The position numbers and the translations under genes are program-made. This document shows positions 1 to 10,980 of a DNA stretch of 64,000 nucleotides, in pieces; position 1 is the stretch's first letter; the number at the start of each line of letters is the position of its first letter. The notes below the pieces were generated by a model. That model did not search any database. It had not been told where the DNA came from and was given only the letters and a program-made list of their open reading frames with translations. Source of the stretch: Bufo bufo (taxonomy: Eukaryota; Chordata; Amphibia; Anura; Bufonidae); the NCBI RefSeq assembly GCF_905171765.1, contig NC_053390.1, forward strand, positions 518,034,852-518,098,851, given 5' to 3'.

Positions 1-963
1 CCAGGAGCAAGCAGTTACGATTACATCATCGTGTGCTCCTGTGCTGGGTCTCGCACATGACGTCATCCTGTGAGACCCAGCGCAGAAGGTTGCAATGATG
101 TCACTGCAATCTCCTTCGTCATTCTACTGCCTCATAGGCTTCAGGCCTAGTTGCCTGAGGCCTTTTCCCACAAGGGAACTTTAACAGGCGATCTTTTGAT
201 TGCTTCTGTACTATCCTGTACTGCTTATAGAGTACAGAGTATTAGTGTCACGGCCACGGTTTTGGCCGTGACTCCTTGGGAGCCGCATACTGTTGCCCGC
301 GGTTTTGGGTTGTAGTGTCAACCGCAGCTTGAGGCATAAGGTTGTTAGCCTCAAGTGCGGTTGCCGCGGACAACAGCTATGTGTGCAGTTCCCTCGGAGT
401 TGTGTGCGCGTTTGTAAGCACTTTTGTATGTCTGTGTGCACTTTGTTTATGTTTGGTGTGCACTGACATTTTCCCTGCACTGTGGCTGTCCGTGGCAACG
501 TTTGGTGGTATGATGTACATGTGGTGGCAGTGTCCCGGCCTTCGGGCTGACTCCCAGGACACGCTTGCCACCCATGTCGTTGCTTGCGGCAACAGCCACA
601 GTGTGTTTGTTGTTTGGACACTTCCCCTTTAAGTTATGTTTTCCCTTCTGTGGTTTGGAAAGGGTTAACTCCCTTTCAGTGTGTGTGAGTCACGGGGTGT
701 GTCTGATTGTTGGGTGTGGCCTCTTGGCCCTATAAAGCCTCAGTTGTAGGCAGTAGCCAGAGAGGGTGTTTCAGCCATGCTGGCTGTAGACATCCTCCTG
801 GTTACTTACCAACTGCCAGTGGGGGCCAACCTTCTGGTCATACTGTCACGGCTGAGGGTGGGGGAAACCCTCAGCCGTGTGCCGAAGGATGATGGTCGCT
901 GCTTGACCAGGACAAACAGGATTAGGGAGCAGGTCACCTCCTACAGCGTCCCTAACCTGACCC
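1..963. repeat. Segmental duplication, copy 1
   Basis: This block matches 3602-4564 in direct orientation at a constant offset of 3601 bp. I compared the two line by line and found four differences (positions 57, 387, 659, 789), all A/G, so about 99.6% identity. Homology stops after 963, where this copy joins a gypsy gag and the other continues in LTR sequence. The left boundary lies at or beyond the window start. It holds 245 bp of flank plus most of an LTR; the small reading frames inside it appear in both copies but show no protein family. Confidence 0.95.
246..963 (+). mobile_element. LTR, 3'-truncated duplicate copy
   Basis: The LTR begins TGTCACGGCCACGG right after ATTAG, the 5-bp target duplication that is complete in the second copy. 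A TATA-like CCTATAAAG lies near 730. The last 59 bp present in the second copy, ending CCGTGACA, are missing because the sequence switches to a minus-strand gypsy at 964. It is therefore a derivative of the LTR at 3847-4623 made by duplication and then rearranged or deleted. Confidence 0.8.
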
Positions 964-1956
964 CACCCTGGCAGACAGGAGAAAACGGGAACTGCAGGTC
1001 AGAGGAAAAGCATCAATTCCTACATCAACTTTGCCCAAAGTAGCAGATGAAGCAGAATTTGATGATTTACCTTTTGAGGTTTTTATCTTATTATCGCTCT
1101 TAGTACAGTTCAAGAATCTCCTAGACGGACAAACATTTGCCAAATGACCTATGCCCCCACAACAAAAACACACCATACTCTGAGGACTAAATCCTCTTTT
1201 ATCAGGGGCAAGTCGACCTAGCTGCATGGGCTCCTCCTCAGAGGGGAGCGAGACAGGATGAGGCCCCTGCACACTGAATGAGTCCGCACCACTGCCCCTA
1301 GACTGACAATGGCTGGACAGAGAGGTCTCGTTTCTTTCTCTTAGACGCCTGTCAAGGCGTACCGCCAATGACATGGCAGACTCTAAGGACGTTGGTCTCT
1401 CATGGAAAGCAAACGCATCTTTCAATCTCTCTGAGAGACCATGACAGAACTGACTCCGGAGTGCAGCATCATTCCAACCCGAATCAGCTGCCCATCTCCG
1501 AAATTCAGAACAATAAAGCTCCGCAGACAGTTTGTTCTGGCATAAAACACGTAAGTTAGATTCGGCCAGAGCAACACGATCCGGGTCATCATAAATCTGC
1601 CCCAGGGCCACAAAAAATCTTTCCACGGATCAAAGGGAGGGATCCCCTGATGGCAGCGAAAAAGCCCAAGTCTGAGCATTACCCCTGAGCAGGGAGATGA
1701 CAATCCTCACCCTCTGCTCCTGATTACCAGAGGAGTGGGGACACAAGCAAAAATGGAGTTTGCATGCCTCTCTGAAGCGAACAAAATTCTCACTGCCCCC
1801 GGAGAACGTTTCCGGAAGTGAGACCTTTGGCTCGCAACAGACTCCATGAGCCGGAGCAGAGCCCAATGCTTGAAGCTGAGTCATAGATTGACGGAGATCC
1901 GCTACTTCCAAAGAAAGACCCTGCATGCGGTCAACCAGGCCAGAAAGCGGATCCAT
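964..1956 (-). pseudogene. gag: Ty3/gypsy gag (sushi-type), one in-frame stop, truncated
   Basis: The gag polyprotein packages retrotransposon RNA into particles. Translation starts at 1956 with MDPLSGLVDRMQGLSL, almost the same start as the gag at 17438. One frame stays open to the truncation at 964 except for a TGA at 1630-1632, where the relatives suggest an arginine CGA. A zinc knuckle CFCCGGIGHLANVC (CX2CX4HX4C) lies around 1130-1175. After it comes the linker that precedes protease in related elements, but protease, RT and integrase are absent: the frame runs into LTR sequence of a different element at 964. This is the best preserved of the three gags in the window. Confidence 0.85.
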
Positions 1957-1976
1957 GTCAAAAAAGGACGGTTTTG

Positions 1977-1986
1977 GTGGATTATA
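1977..1986 (-). promoter_or_regulatory. Self-priming primer-binding site, gypsy 1
   Basis: Read in element sense this is TATAATCCAC, one base inside the 5' LTR (1988-2630). It is exactly complementary to the sense-strand GTGGATTATA in the LTR at 2440-2449. No TGG tRNA-primer start is present. This matches Tf1/sushi self-priming, where the mRNA 5' end folds back as primer. Confidence 0.65.
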
Positions 1987-1987
1987 A

Positions 1988-2630
1988 TGTCACGGCTGTA
2001 TGTGAGCAACAATAGTATACACAGTAAAAGAGCTACTGACCGGACCCAAACTAGGGAGGATAAAGGGTGACCCCTGTCCGACCCTCAAAGCTCTCCCTAT
2101 GCTGCTAAAGCACATGCCCGGATCCAAATGGCGGAACGAGGCATGCCCACGTGCCTAAGACTGATGACCACTGTAACCCCTACAATAGTGGAAGGGGCAC
2201 GGCCACCGGTGCCCTACTCAGTATATGGAGGGAACCGTGGCCACCTCAGATCCAGTCAGAAAATAGTCAGGTACACAACAATGTCTGTACACTTAGCTGA
2301 AGGTGTTGCAGCCGCAGAGAAGACGGATCCAAGGACAGCTGGTAATATCCGGAGTGCTTGCTGCAGCAGAACACAGGTCCAGTGAACTGATAGCTACAAG
2401 TGAAGATACTAAAGCAAGAGCTACAACTGAAATGAGAACTATAATCCACGCCCTACAATAGGAGGAGGGGTGATATAAAGAGAGGGAAATCAAACGCATG
2501 AGGAACAGCTGGGAGGAAGGAAACCAAAAGTAAACAGAGCAGTGAGAACTCCTCCCAGCTCTAGTAGTGACATCATCACAGGGGTGGAGAAACAGAGCTG
2601 TGAGAACGTCCCAAAGCTCTGGTAGTGACA
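1988..2630 (-). mobile_element. 5' LTR of truncated gypsy 1
   Basis: A 643-bp LTR running from TGTCACGG to GTGACA on the plus strand. Internal features in element sense are a TATA-like box (reverse complement of ATATAAA at 2473-2479) and, about 27 nt downstream, GTGGATTATA, which pairs with the primer site. The element inserted into a Tc1 transposase: its outer edge abuts CTTTA at 2631. The other LTR is missing, so no target duplication can be checked. Confidence 0.75.
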
Positions 2631-2840
2631 CTTTAGCTGTGAAACAACCCCATATCATCAGGTTTCCTCCACCGAACAGTTCCTTCAATTTCTAGATTGG
2701 TTAGCCCCCTTTTCCCTTGTTTCTTAGAGACCCATTTGCACCTATCAGAGCCTGGTCTATTGACTTTCGTCTCATCGCTCCAGATCACCCGTTTCCAATC
2801 TTCTAATGTCCACACTTTTTTGCAAACTGAAGCCAATGCT
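2631..2840 (-). pseudogene. Tc1/mariner transposase fragment
   Basis: The minus strand encodes a fragment around the first catalytic aspartate, VIWSDETKVN, followed by GTVRWRKPDDMGLFHS, a damaged version of the usual GGG-MIWGCF motif. It is cut at 2631 by the gypsy 1 LTR and fades near 2840. No inverted repeats are visible. Confidence 0.7.
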
Positions 2841-2854
2841 TCTTAAGACAATAT

Positions 2855-3510
2855 TTACCTACCCTCGATAATAATAATGCCCCCATAGGGCCCCTAGTAG
2901 TAATAAAGCCCCTTTAGTGTCCCCAGTAATTATAATGCCCCCAGTAGTAGCCCCAGTATTTATAAAGCCCTGCTGCTATGCCCTTGTTTTATAATGCCTC
3001 CTGCAGTGCCACTACATATAATGTACCCCCTGTAGTGCCACTGCCAATATGTATAATGCCACCTGTATTATAATGTCCCTATAGTGCCAGGATGTATAAT
3101 GCTCTCATCCCCCCATAGTATAATGCCCCCTCTGTATTGATAGTATATATAATGGCCTCCTCTGTAGTATATATAATGACCCCTATAGTACAGTATATAC
3201 AATGGCCCCCTTGTATAGAATGCCCCCCTCTGTAGTATATACAATTCCCACCTCTGTGGAATGCCCCTTCTCTAGTATATAACATGGCTCCCGCTGCATT
3301 ATATATAATGCCCCGTTCTGTGGTATATAAAATGCTCCTTTCTGTAGAATGCTTCCTGTGTACTATATAGAATGCCCCCTATGTAGAATGACCTCCATTG
3401 TATTATTTATAATGACCCCACTCAGTAGTACAGTATGTAGAATGCCCCCCGTGAAGTATATAGAATGGCCCCCTGGGTAGTAAATATAATGCTTTCCATC
3501 CCCCCCTCAA
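2855..3510. repeat. Degenerate minisatellite, TAATGCCCC units
   Basis: Diverged units of roughly 20-35 bp repeat the theme TATATAATGCCCCC(T)GTAGTA. The array ends at an A-rich stretch near 3530, just before duplication copy 2. Similar CCCCACAGTATA units occur at 34370-34406 and 42373-42558. No coding content. Confidence 0.75.
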
Positions 3511-3601
3511 ATACGCCCCGCAAACATACATTTAAAAAAATAAAATAAATACCTGTGTTCCACTCTCAGCCGCCATCTGCATTCCTCTTGCTCTCCCGCT
3601 T

Positions 3602-4564
3602 CCAGGAGCAAGCAGTTACGATTACATCATCGTGTGCTCCTGTGCTGGGTCTCGCACGTGACGTCATCCTGTGAGACCCAGCGCAGAAGGTTGCAATGAT
3701 GTCACTGCAATCTCCTTCGTCATTCTACTGCCTCATAGGCTTCAGGCCTAGTTGCCTGAGGCCTTTTCCCACAAGGGAACTTTAACAGGCGATCTTTTGA
3801 TTGCTTCTGTACTATCCTGTACTGCTTATAGAGTACAGAGTATTAGTGTCACGGCCACGGTTTTGGCCGTGACTCCTTGGGAGCCGCATACTGTTGCCCG
3901 CGGTTTTGGGTTGTAGTGTCAACCGCAGCTTGAGGCATAAGGTTGTTAGCCTCAAGTGCGGTTGCCGCGGACAACAGCTATGTGTGCGGTTCCCTCGGAG
4001 TTGTGTGCGCGTTTGTAAGCACTTTTGTATGTCTGTGTGCACTTTGTTTATGTTTGGTGTGCACTGACATTTTCCCTGCACTGTGGCTGTCCGTGGCAAC
4101 GTTTGGTGGTATGATGTACATGTGGTGGCAGTGTCCCGGCCTTCGGGCTGACTCCCAGGACACGCTTGCCACCCATGTCGTTGCTTGCGGCAACAGCCAC
4201 AGTGTGTTTGTTGTTTGGACACTTCCCCTTTAAGTTATGTTTTCCCTTCTGTGGTTTGGGAAGGGTTAACTCCCTTTCAGTGTGTGTGAGTCACGGGGTG
4301 TGTCTGATTGTTGGGTGTGGCCTCTTGGCCCTATAAAGCCTCAGTTGTAGGCAGTAGCCAGAGAGGGTGTTTCAGCCATGCTGGCTGTAAACATCCTCCT
4401 GGTTACTTACCAACTGCCAGTGGGGGCCAACCTTCTGGTCATACTGTCACGGCTGAGGGTGGGGGAAACCCTCAGCCGTGTGCCGAAGGATGATGGTCGC
4501 TGCTTGACCAGGACAAACAGGATTAGGGAGCAGGTCACCTCCTACAGCGTCCCTAACCTGACCC
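3602..4564. repeat. Segmental duplication, copy 2
   Basis: Partner of 1-963 (four A/G differences). Here the LTR is complete, so this copy shows the pre-rearrangement state of the right boundary. Confidence 0.95.
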
Positions 4565-4623
4565 TAACTCCTACCTGCATGGGCCGACCTTGAAGGTAGG
4601 AGGACCCATCCTCAGCCGTGACA
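3847..4623 (+). mobile_element. Complete solo LTR with 5-bp target duplication
   Basis: A 777-bp LTR from TGTCACGG to CCGTGACA, flanked by identical ATTAG at 3842-3846 and 4624-4628. Orientation is taken from a TATA-like CCCTATAAAGCC near 4330. An internal TGTCACGGCTGAGG at 4445 mirrors the 3' end CCTCAGCCGTGACA, so the last ~180 bp have their own inverted termini. No internal coding region remains, consistent with LTR-LTR recombination. The terminal octamers are shared with the gypsy elements here, but the family itself is unidentified. Confidence 0.85.
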
Positions 4624-4628
4624 ATTAG

Positions 4629-5100
4629 ACTGTCAGTACTATACAGACAGGTGCAGCCTGATGGGGATATACTGCAGGCAGACCTGGGGCCTTCATTAGG
4701 CCCAGGCTGCTATGCAAAGACATCAGCAGGGATCTCAAGTCTCCCGGAGGTTCAGGGAGTCTCCCGCTATTAGATAGCCGCTCCCTGACACCCGCATGTG
4801 AAACAATATATCCTGGAAAGGTTCACTGATAGCAGAGCAGAGAGATAAGAGAAGTGACAGGACACAGTTTAGATTGCAGGTTGAATTAACCCTTTAGGGT
4901 CAAATTGGCTTCTCAAGGAGATATATATGTTAAAGGCATCCCTTCTTCTGTCTTATTCAGTAGCTATAGAACTATTGAGAGAGATGTATTTTTTTTAAAT
5001 ACATTTACACATTTAAATTCATACCCCCTGGATGCTTGTTTTTTTCCTACAGTGGGGTAGATAATTACACACAGGGTTTAAAAGAATAAACTTCCTGACT
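4629..5100. other. No recognisable feature
   Basis: AT-rich sequence with no coding frame, inverted repeat or element end that I recognise. Confidence 0.5.
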
Positions 5101-5104
5101 CAGA

Positions 5105-5300
5105 CCAAGAGCCGACTCAGCGAGTCAGCAAGTGAATCAAAGCATCCGCGCATGCGCATTGCGCAACCTAAGCTTCGGTTCACTTGCTTCTTGTCAGCTC
5201 AGCGAATTAACCGAAGATTCGATTCATGAATCGGTTCATTTGAATAAACTGATTCAATTGAACCGATTCATGTGAAAGATCCGAACTTCCCATCTCTAGT
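5105..5300 (-). mobile_element. Probable hAT-type MITE remnant
   Basis: Repeated GAATCGGTTCA / TGAACCGATTC motifs form short inverted repeats at 5218-5275. The end, GAACTTCCCATCTCTAG, resembles (reverse complement) the TAGTGATGGGAAGTTC end of vertebrate hAT repeats. The family is assigned from memory and I cannot find an 8-bp duplication. Confidence 0.35.
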
Positions 5301-5329
5301 TTACTCGCAGTAAACCTTTCCGGCAACCT

Positions 5330-5665
5330 GTAGCAGTGTCCCCTTCTCGGTGCGTGCGCACAGTGCAAGAAGAAGCCGATGCCAGCAGTCCGCAACGGCG
5401 CATCAGGCTGAGCCTGTGCGCGCGCGCAGGATCTCAAAGCAGGGGGAGGGAGAGGAGGCACTGAGGAGTAGAAGGCGGCGCTGGGTACTAACGGCGATGC
5501 GTGCGGCCGGGCACCATGCATCCACAGACCTCCCCTGCTTGGGCACCTTAATTTAGTGATTGACCTAATAGCTTTTATAAGGCAACCTTAGAAATCAGAA
5601 TGCTCCCCTGGACATGAGCATATGTTTAGCTCACAGGGCTTATAGGTGGTGACAGAATCCCTTTA
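5330..5665. repeat. GC-rich interspersed repeat
   Basis: CpG-rich sequence (GTGCGCGCGCGCAGGATCTC and neighbours) followed by GGTGACAGAATCCCTTT. Both motifs recur in inverted order at 31713-32213 (AAAGGGATTCTGTCACC and a GC-rich core), so these are two copies of one non-coding family. The reading frames across it are composition artefacts. Confidence 0.45.
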
Positions 5666-8500
5666 ATCATATACATAAATATGATAATTTGGGGCAGGGT
5701 AATGAGCCCCGTCCTCCACACCATAGAGCAAAGTGTGCAGATACTGCATATGTTTGGAAAATGTAATAAAAAGTTTGTGAAAGAAAAAAAAAAGAAAACC
5801 TCCCTGAAATGAGAAGGGCACCTCCCTGAAATGAGGTTTTGCAGGTTGGGATGTCTGCATCAGCACCCTGCAATCTCATTCCCTGGGTGTCGATGGGAGA
5901 TAGGGGGAGTTCCTTTCCTCTAAACCACTTGGATGCCAAGGTTCCACATCAATGCTTAGACTGGGCCACTATAAAAAGGCAGTGCCCTAGCCCCATAGTG
6001 ACCGCTGTAAAAAGGCGTATTTGTGGTCATTAAGTGGTTCATACACAAAATCACGCTCATGCAAATTTGCAGCAAACAGTGATTAGTAACAAAAAATGGA
6101 CCAAATTTCAAATTTGCGACTAAAATGTCTACTCTAGCAGAATCTTTATGCAAATATACTATAGTCTGCAAAGAACTGTAAGATGTGAGGAGTTTATACA
6201 TACCACACATGTCTACATTCAATGCTACATGTGATAATGAAATGCTGCAAAAACGGCAGGAATGCGCCAACCAACTTGTGCAGGCAAGTAGTGGCAATTA
6301 AATAATATATAATGTTTCATCCCCCTATACAAACTGTAATCCTAATTATCAAATCCCTGAACCTACATAATATAATGCATTAACTAGGCTGCTTTTAGAC
6401 AGGAGTTTCTTACTTCTGTATTATAGACACAATACCTGAACCTACTGCAGTTCATCAGAAAATGAGTTTACGCACTATACCTCAGGTTCTGATAAATTGC
6501 TGGAGGTCGGTCGGGTGTTGTCTCCAAAACATGGGCACAAAAAATCCCCTGTATTATACCTGTCTGAAAAGCGGCTGAACAATGTTTTCTTTTAAATTAC
6601 AGTCATTGAAAATGATTTTTTATGGTGACAGTCCGTAAACGAAAATGTCTTTTCTGACGGATGAATAAAGATGTGGTGTGTATATTTTACTCTATAGATC
6701 GAGTATGGACAGGAAAGGGGCATTGTAAAAAGTAAACTTTATTTATATTTGCGTGTTTGTGGTGTGTTTGGTCCAACTTAGTTGGCTCTGTGATACAGAC
6801 GCTGGTAGCCGATTGGGTCATGGCATCAGAGAGGTGATTAGGTTCAGTGAGGTGATTAGATGAGAAAGCAATCATCTTCTCATCGCTTTCATGGAAAAAG
6901 ACCCCCATATGTGACAATCAGAGAGCACATATAGTTGATCAGTGAAGGTGATTGATAACATGCACAAAAGTCCAAGTTATCCTCTCCCTGGAGACAAGTA
7001 CAGTCAGACAGGGAAAGGCAACCTACAACTTGTCTTGTGCGGCACGTCAGCACTTCCACTACTAACCCCCATCCCCCACCTCCTTGGCTGGCTGCTCAGT
7101 CAGCTAAAGGGGGAAGGCTGCTTTTTGCGGGCATATCTTGCACTGTGTAACTGCTAGCTAGAGATTCATGCCAGGTCTTGTTTAAGCTGACAATCGTGAG
7201 TTAGAGCAAATGCAAATCAGGTTGGGAATGAAAGCTGCTGGTATATGCAGCTTTCACTGAGACCCTTGTCTGAGGGCTCTAACTTGCAATTTATCATGGG
7301 TAGATCCTCGAACATGTTCTTGTTTTAAAAGCTGAGATTGTCTTCAATCTGGCTTTGATATCTAGCTGTTACAAAGCCTGAGATGCAGCCATCAGTAGCA
7401 AGGACCTAACAAATACGTCCTTGGCTACTGAATTGCCACCCCGCATGGACGTGTGGGATATGTCCATGGCAGGGAAAGGGTTAAGAAGCATGCACCTCTT
7501 AAGAATTTTGGGGCAGCTTACACCAGTACATGTTTTATTAAGAAACGTCAGTCGTAATAAATCCACCCCACCTTGTGTGAACTCCACCTAACCAGATGCT
7601 CCAAAGCTGGTGATGTTGACGCAATCCCTGGTGGTCTAGTGATGCTGTACCCTTCATGTCTGTTTCAGTAGTTTTATAAATAATTTCTCTGAAAGTCAAG
7701 TGATTCAATAAATAATTCAATACAATGTTTAAAAAATAATGTTGCTATTCAGTACTAGTAGTCATAATGTCAAATTATCCCTAGTGGCCAAGAGGTCATC
7801 TTCGCTTTTCGTGGTAGTTAACTTAGCTGTTGGTATAAATGTTTCCTGTATTATACCAGGTGTCATTGGTTAAACTTCATTCCCATGAAAAAATTACCAT
7901 TAAAAACAGAAACACTGTCAGTTTTTCATAGACATTTTGCATCAGTGTGTACATCCAATTTCCTGCCGTCCATCCGTTTTAAATGTCTGTTTTGCATTCA
8001 ATTTTTATTGGCAGCTAGACATGTTCTATTTTTTGATGGCCGCAGTAGCAGAATATAAGTTAAAGTATATCCAGTAGTAGTTTGTACACAGTGCAATTTC
8101 TCTTCTCAGATAATGGGGTATGATGGCTGGCAAAGTGACAGATGATGGCACCCCTGGTATGCTGATTTCTCTCCCCTGAACTTCTGGCTAACAGTTGTAA
8201 GCTGGCACTTATGGCTGTAGGTGTCCACTTGGAAAAAATACAGGCTTTTATGAGTTGGCCTGGATGTGTTCTAGGTGATGGGTGTCTGAGCCGAAGTCAC
8301 TCACCTGCAGCAGGGTCTGTATAGCGATGGTTGCTGGTCACTCTGGTGACTGTAACACTGCAGCTTTGCAGAATATCTGTAGTGTCTCTCTTTGAAGTCT
8401 CTCTGGAGTAGTGGCCTCACAGATGAGTTTGTTCTGTGGTCCCTAAGGCTCTAGGAGCAGGAGTAATAGGACATGCTTCCTCGCTCCTCACTGTCCAGAT
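5666..8500. other. Unannotated old sequence
   Basis: AT-rich, with only short frames and no match to element ends or protein motifs that I can see. A poly-A-like run sits near 5783. Nothing supportable beyond that. Confidence 0.4.
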
Positions 8501-8507
8501 ACTGGGG

Positions 8508-8530
8508 TATGATTGATAGATAGATAAATA
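8508..8530. repeat. GATA microsatellite (short)
   Basis: Imperfect (GATA)n. A related run lies at the other edge of the old local duplication, near 10433-10452. Confidence 0.7.
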
Positions 8531-8782
8531 GCAGATGCCCATCTAGTAGCTAATAGCTGTTTTCACTTTGTGTCTTGCAGGGTGCAATGAGTGGCAGGTT
8601 TTCAGTATGGGAGAGAATTAAAGTGGTTTTCTAGAGTTTAAAAGACAGCAGATTGGCAGCTGCATATGCAAACAGCACATTATATTACTGCATTCTATGA
8701 TGCTGCAATGATAGCCCTTGAACAAGAACACTAGACAGTACCGGGGCTGCTCAATCCTTTACAAGAGCACAGGCAGTGTAGT
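8531..8782. repeat. Old local duplication, copy A
   Basis: Aligns with 10158-10400 in direct orientation: both contain GATGCCCATCTAGTA, AAGACAGCAGATTGGCAGCTG, ATATTACTGCATTC and GGGGCTGCTCA in the same order and spacing. They are far more diverged than the 963-bp pair. No coding content. Confidence 0.75.
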
Positions 8783-8867
8783 CGGCAGCTAAAGCAGGTA
8801 GGAAGGAAGGTTCTCCAGCTTCTTCTAAGCTCACAGGACACAATGCAAGGCTCATTATTGGGGTTTG

Positions 8868-8898
8868 ATGGATAGATAGACAGATAGATAGATAAAAC
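8868..8898. repeat. GATA microsatellite
   Basis: GATGGATAGATAGACAGATAGATAGATA, immediately before a retroposon-like repeat. Confidence 0.85.
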
Positions 8899-8899
8899 A

Positions 8900-9590
8900 G
8901 CAAAAAGACAGCACTCAAAAAATAAAAATGTAAGGAATTTATTCACCCATGTGGATATGCGACGGTTCGGCTCAACCTTACAGCCTTTCTCAAGCAGTTG
9001 TACATGTGAACAGATCAAATATAAATATACAAAGTGCATGTGCAGCAAATCATGAATCAATATACTTAATTGGAGATTAATAATCAAAAATAAAGTGCCA
9101 ATAGTGCCATAAAAAGTGCCAAGTGCCAAAAATAATTATGTAAAATTTTTAAAATTATAGACGTGATTATGGTACCCATGCATATAATACAGTGAAGCCC
9201 AAAAAAATAATCACATAATGCTATGATTAATATTCATTAAGTAACATGATTACACCTTTATCTAGGTTGTCCAATAGATAGATCAATCGACGGCCCACCA
9301 GGGGACAATTAACATGTGCAGACCTGACATCGGCGTTCTCATCGCGCCTATGCACATGTAAGTGAGGGATAGAGGAGACATAGGAAGGTCAGAGTACATC
9401 ACGCATGTCTAGCATGCACTCAGCCGCTCAGGGACGAGCGGCGGACATCTTAGAATTGGGAACACAGAAAGGCAAATCGCTCCATAGTCAGAAATTACTG
9501 GCATGCGCACTAGCTGCTTACCCAGCGCAGCCACCATATCATAAAATGGAAAAATAACCGGAAAACAAATGAGGGCTGACATTTGCAGTT
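8900..9590 (-). repeat. Retroposon-like repeat with hammerhead-like motif
   Basis: Starts with CAGCACTCA, as does the repeat at 10571, followed by an AT-rich stretch. On the minus strand, 8953-8994 reads TTGAGAAA-GGCT-loop-AGCC-GAACC, resembling the CUGANGA/stem II/GAAA layout of hammerhead ribozymes of Penelope-like elements but with a non-consensus core. No open frame. Family assignment is tentative; boundaries are approximate. Confidence 0.4.
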
Positions 9591-10157
9591 TGAAGGATTA
9601 ACCTGTACCATGATTTATGCTGTTGTGTGCACTTTATTTATTGTAATATATCCTGTTCATTTGTACTGTTATTGCACTATATACTGCACTGTGGAAAGGG
9701 TTAATGCACAGCCAGCTTATACTTAGAAACTTTGGGACTTTCTATCTATGCACTGAGAAATTTGAAATCTTCCATAGTTACCATAAGGGACTATGCAATG
9801 TTTTGGAGGGGGGAAACAAACTGACACACTGACCTTCTGACTGTCTGATTTAGCTCAGTTGTTTACGTCTGAAGACTTGCTTATATCTGGAAAAACTGCT
9901 TAGTCATTCCTAAAGACTTGTATTGAAACTCTATACAAGTCTATGACAGACTGAAATTGCAACATTGTTTCTAGATTTCTAGGTTCTAGAAGCAGGATGT
10001 AACTGTATGTAAGGAGAGTAGTTAGAGCCCCTAGTTTTTTGCATATAGGGACCAGTGTTTAGTTGGAGAGACTGCCAGTCTGCAGATAGGGACTAGTGTT
10101 TAGTAGAAGAGACTCTAAGTCTGCAGAGTTGATATGCAGATAGATATAAACTTTATT
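9591..10157. other. No recognisable feature
   Basis: AT-rich, non-coding. A short near-repeat (AGGGACTAGTGTTTAGT at about 10087, and a similar stretch at about 10048) is the only structure I noticed. Confidence 0.4.
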
Positions 10158-10400
10158 GTAGATGCCCATCTAGTACCTAATAGTTTATCTTATGCTCTTT
10201 TTACATTGCATCTTGTAGGAAACAATACGTGGGAAGTCTTCAGTATGAGAGGGAATTAAAGGAGTTTTCCACAGCTTAAAAAGACAGCAGATTGGCAGCT
10301 GGATATGCAGATGAGCATATAATATTACTGCATTCCATCACAATGATGGCCCTCATAACAACAGTAGACAGTACTGGGGCTGCTCATTCTTTTTTAGGAG
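10158..10400. repeat. Old local duplication, copy B
   Basis: Diverged direct copy of 8531-8782, with the same motif order. It is followed by another imperfect GATA stretch, as copy A is preceded by one. Confidence 0.75.
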
Positions 10401-10469
10401 GGCAAACAGTCTGGTGTATGATATATACCGGTAGATAGGTAGATATAGATATGACAGATGCAATTTCAT

Positions 10470-10555
10470 GAGCTGGTTGCTTCATGTCCTTCCACAACAT
10501 TCATATAGGAATAAGGTAAGGACTTTGACTGGGCCATTCCAAAACTTTATTCTTC
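10470..10555 (-). pseudogene. Old Tc1 transposase remnant, left half
   Basis: Minus-strand Tc1 sequence (GGGCCATTCCAAAACTTTAT and upstream) that breaks at CTTTATTCTTC. The next part of what looks like the same Tc1 resumes at 18406 after CTTTATACTTC, suggesting that one element was split by the block between. Confidence 0.5.
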
Positions 10556-10980
10556 AAGAGAAGAGAAAACCAGCACTCAATAGTGTAAACCACCCAGGAC
10601 AAAGGAAATAAGCATAGTGTGATATATGCTCACCAGATCGTAGATGAAAAAAAGCCAAATGAAAGGAATGAAGGTGATCCAATTCTCGACATACCACACA
10701 TGGAAAAGATGGATGACGGCTGCTGCGCCCACTGTGTGGTGTCGGTATATGGCAACTACAAGGAAATATCAATGGGTAAAACAGAATACGGGGCACTGCC
10801 AGTCAGTCCAAAGATACTAAGATTTATTAAAATAAAAAGGACAATAAAAGAATGCGTGATGCGTTTCGCCAGCGGGTTGTTGGCTTCCTCAGTAATACGA
10901 ATGCTATTTAAACCAACAGGAACCGGAAAGCAAGTTAGAAAATGGTACCAAAAATGAATAAACTTTAAGGTAATAATGAA
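10556..10980 (-). repeat. Direct-repeat copy 1 (retroposon-like)
   Basis: Aligns with 18127-18405 over about 280 bp (AGCACTC.ATAGTGTAAA, ATATATGCTCAC, GGTGATCCAAT, GGAAATATCAATGG, TTTATTAA in order). Downstream of the shared part, the minus strand at 10851-10891 carries CTGAGGA-AGCC-loop-GGC-GAAAC, a hammerhead-like core with G in place of U. No open frame. Confidence 0.6.

Noticed and set aside
342..632. 96-residue cysteine/valine-rich frame, repeated at 3943-4233
   Set aside because: It lies inside an LTR and recurs only because the block is duplicated; no start context, domain or conservation beyond the DNA duplication.
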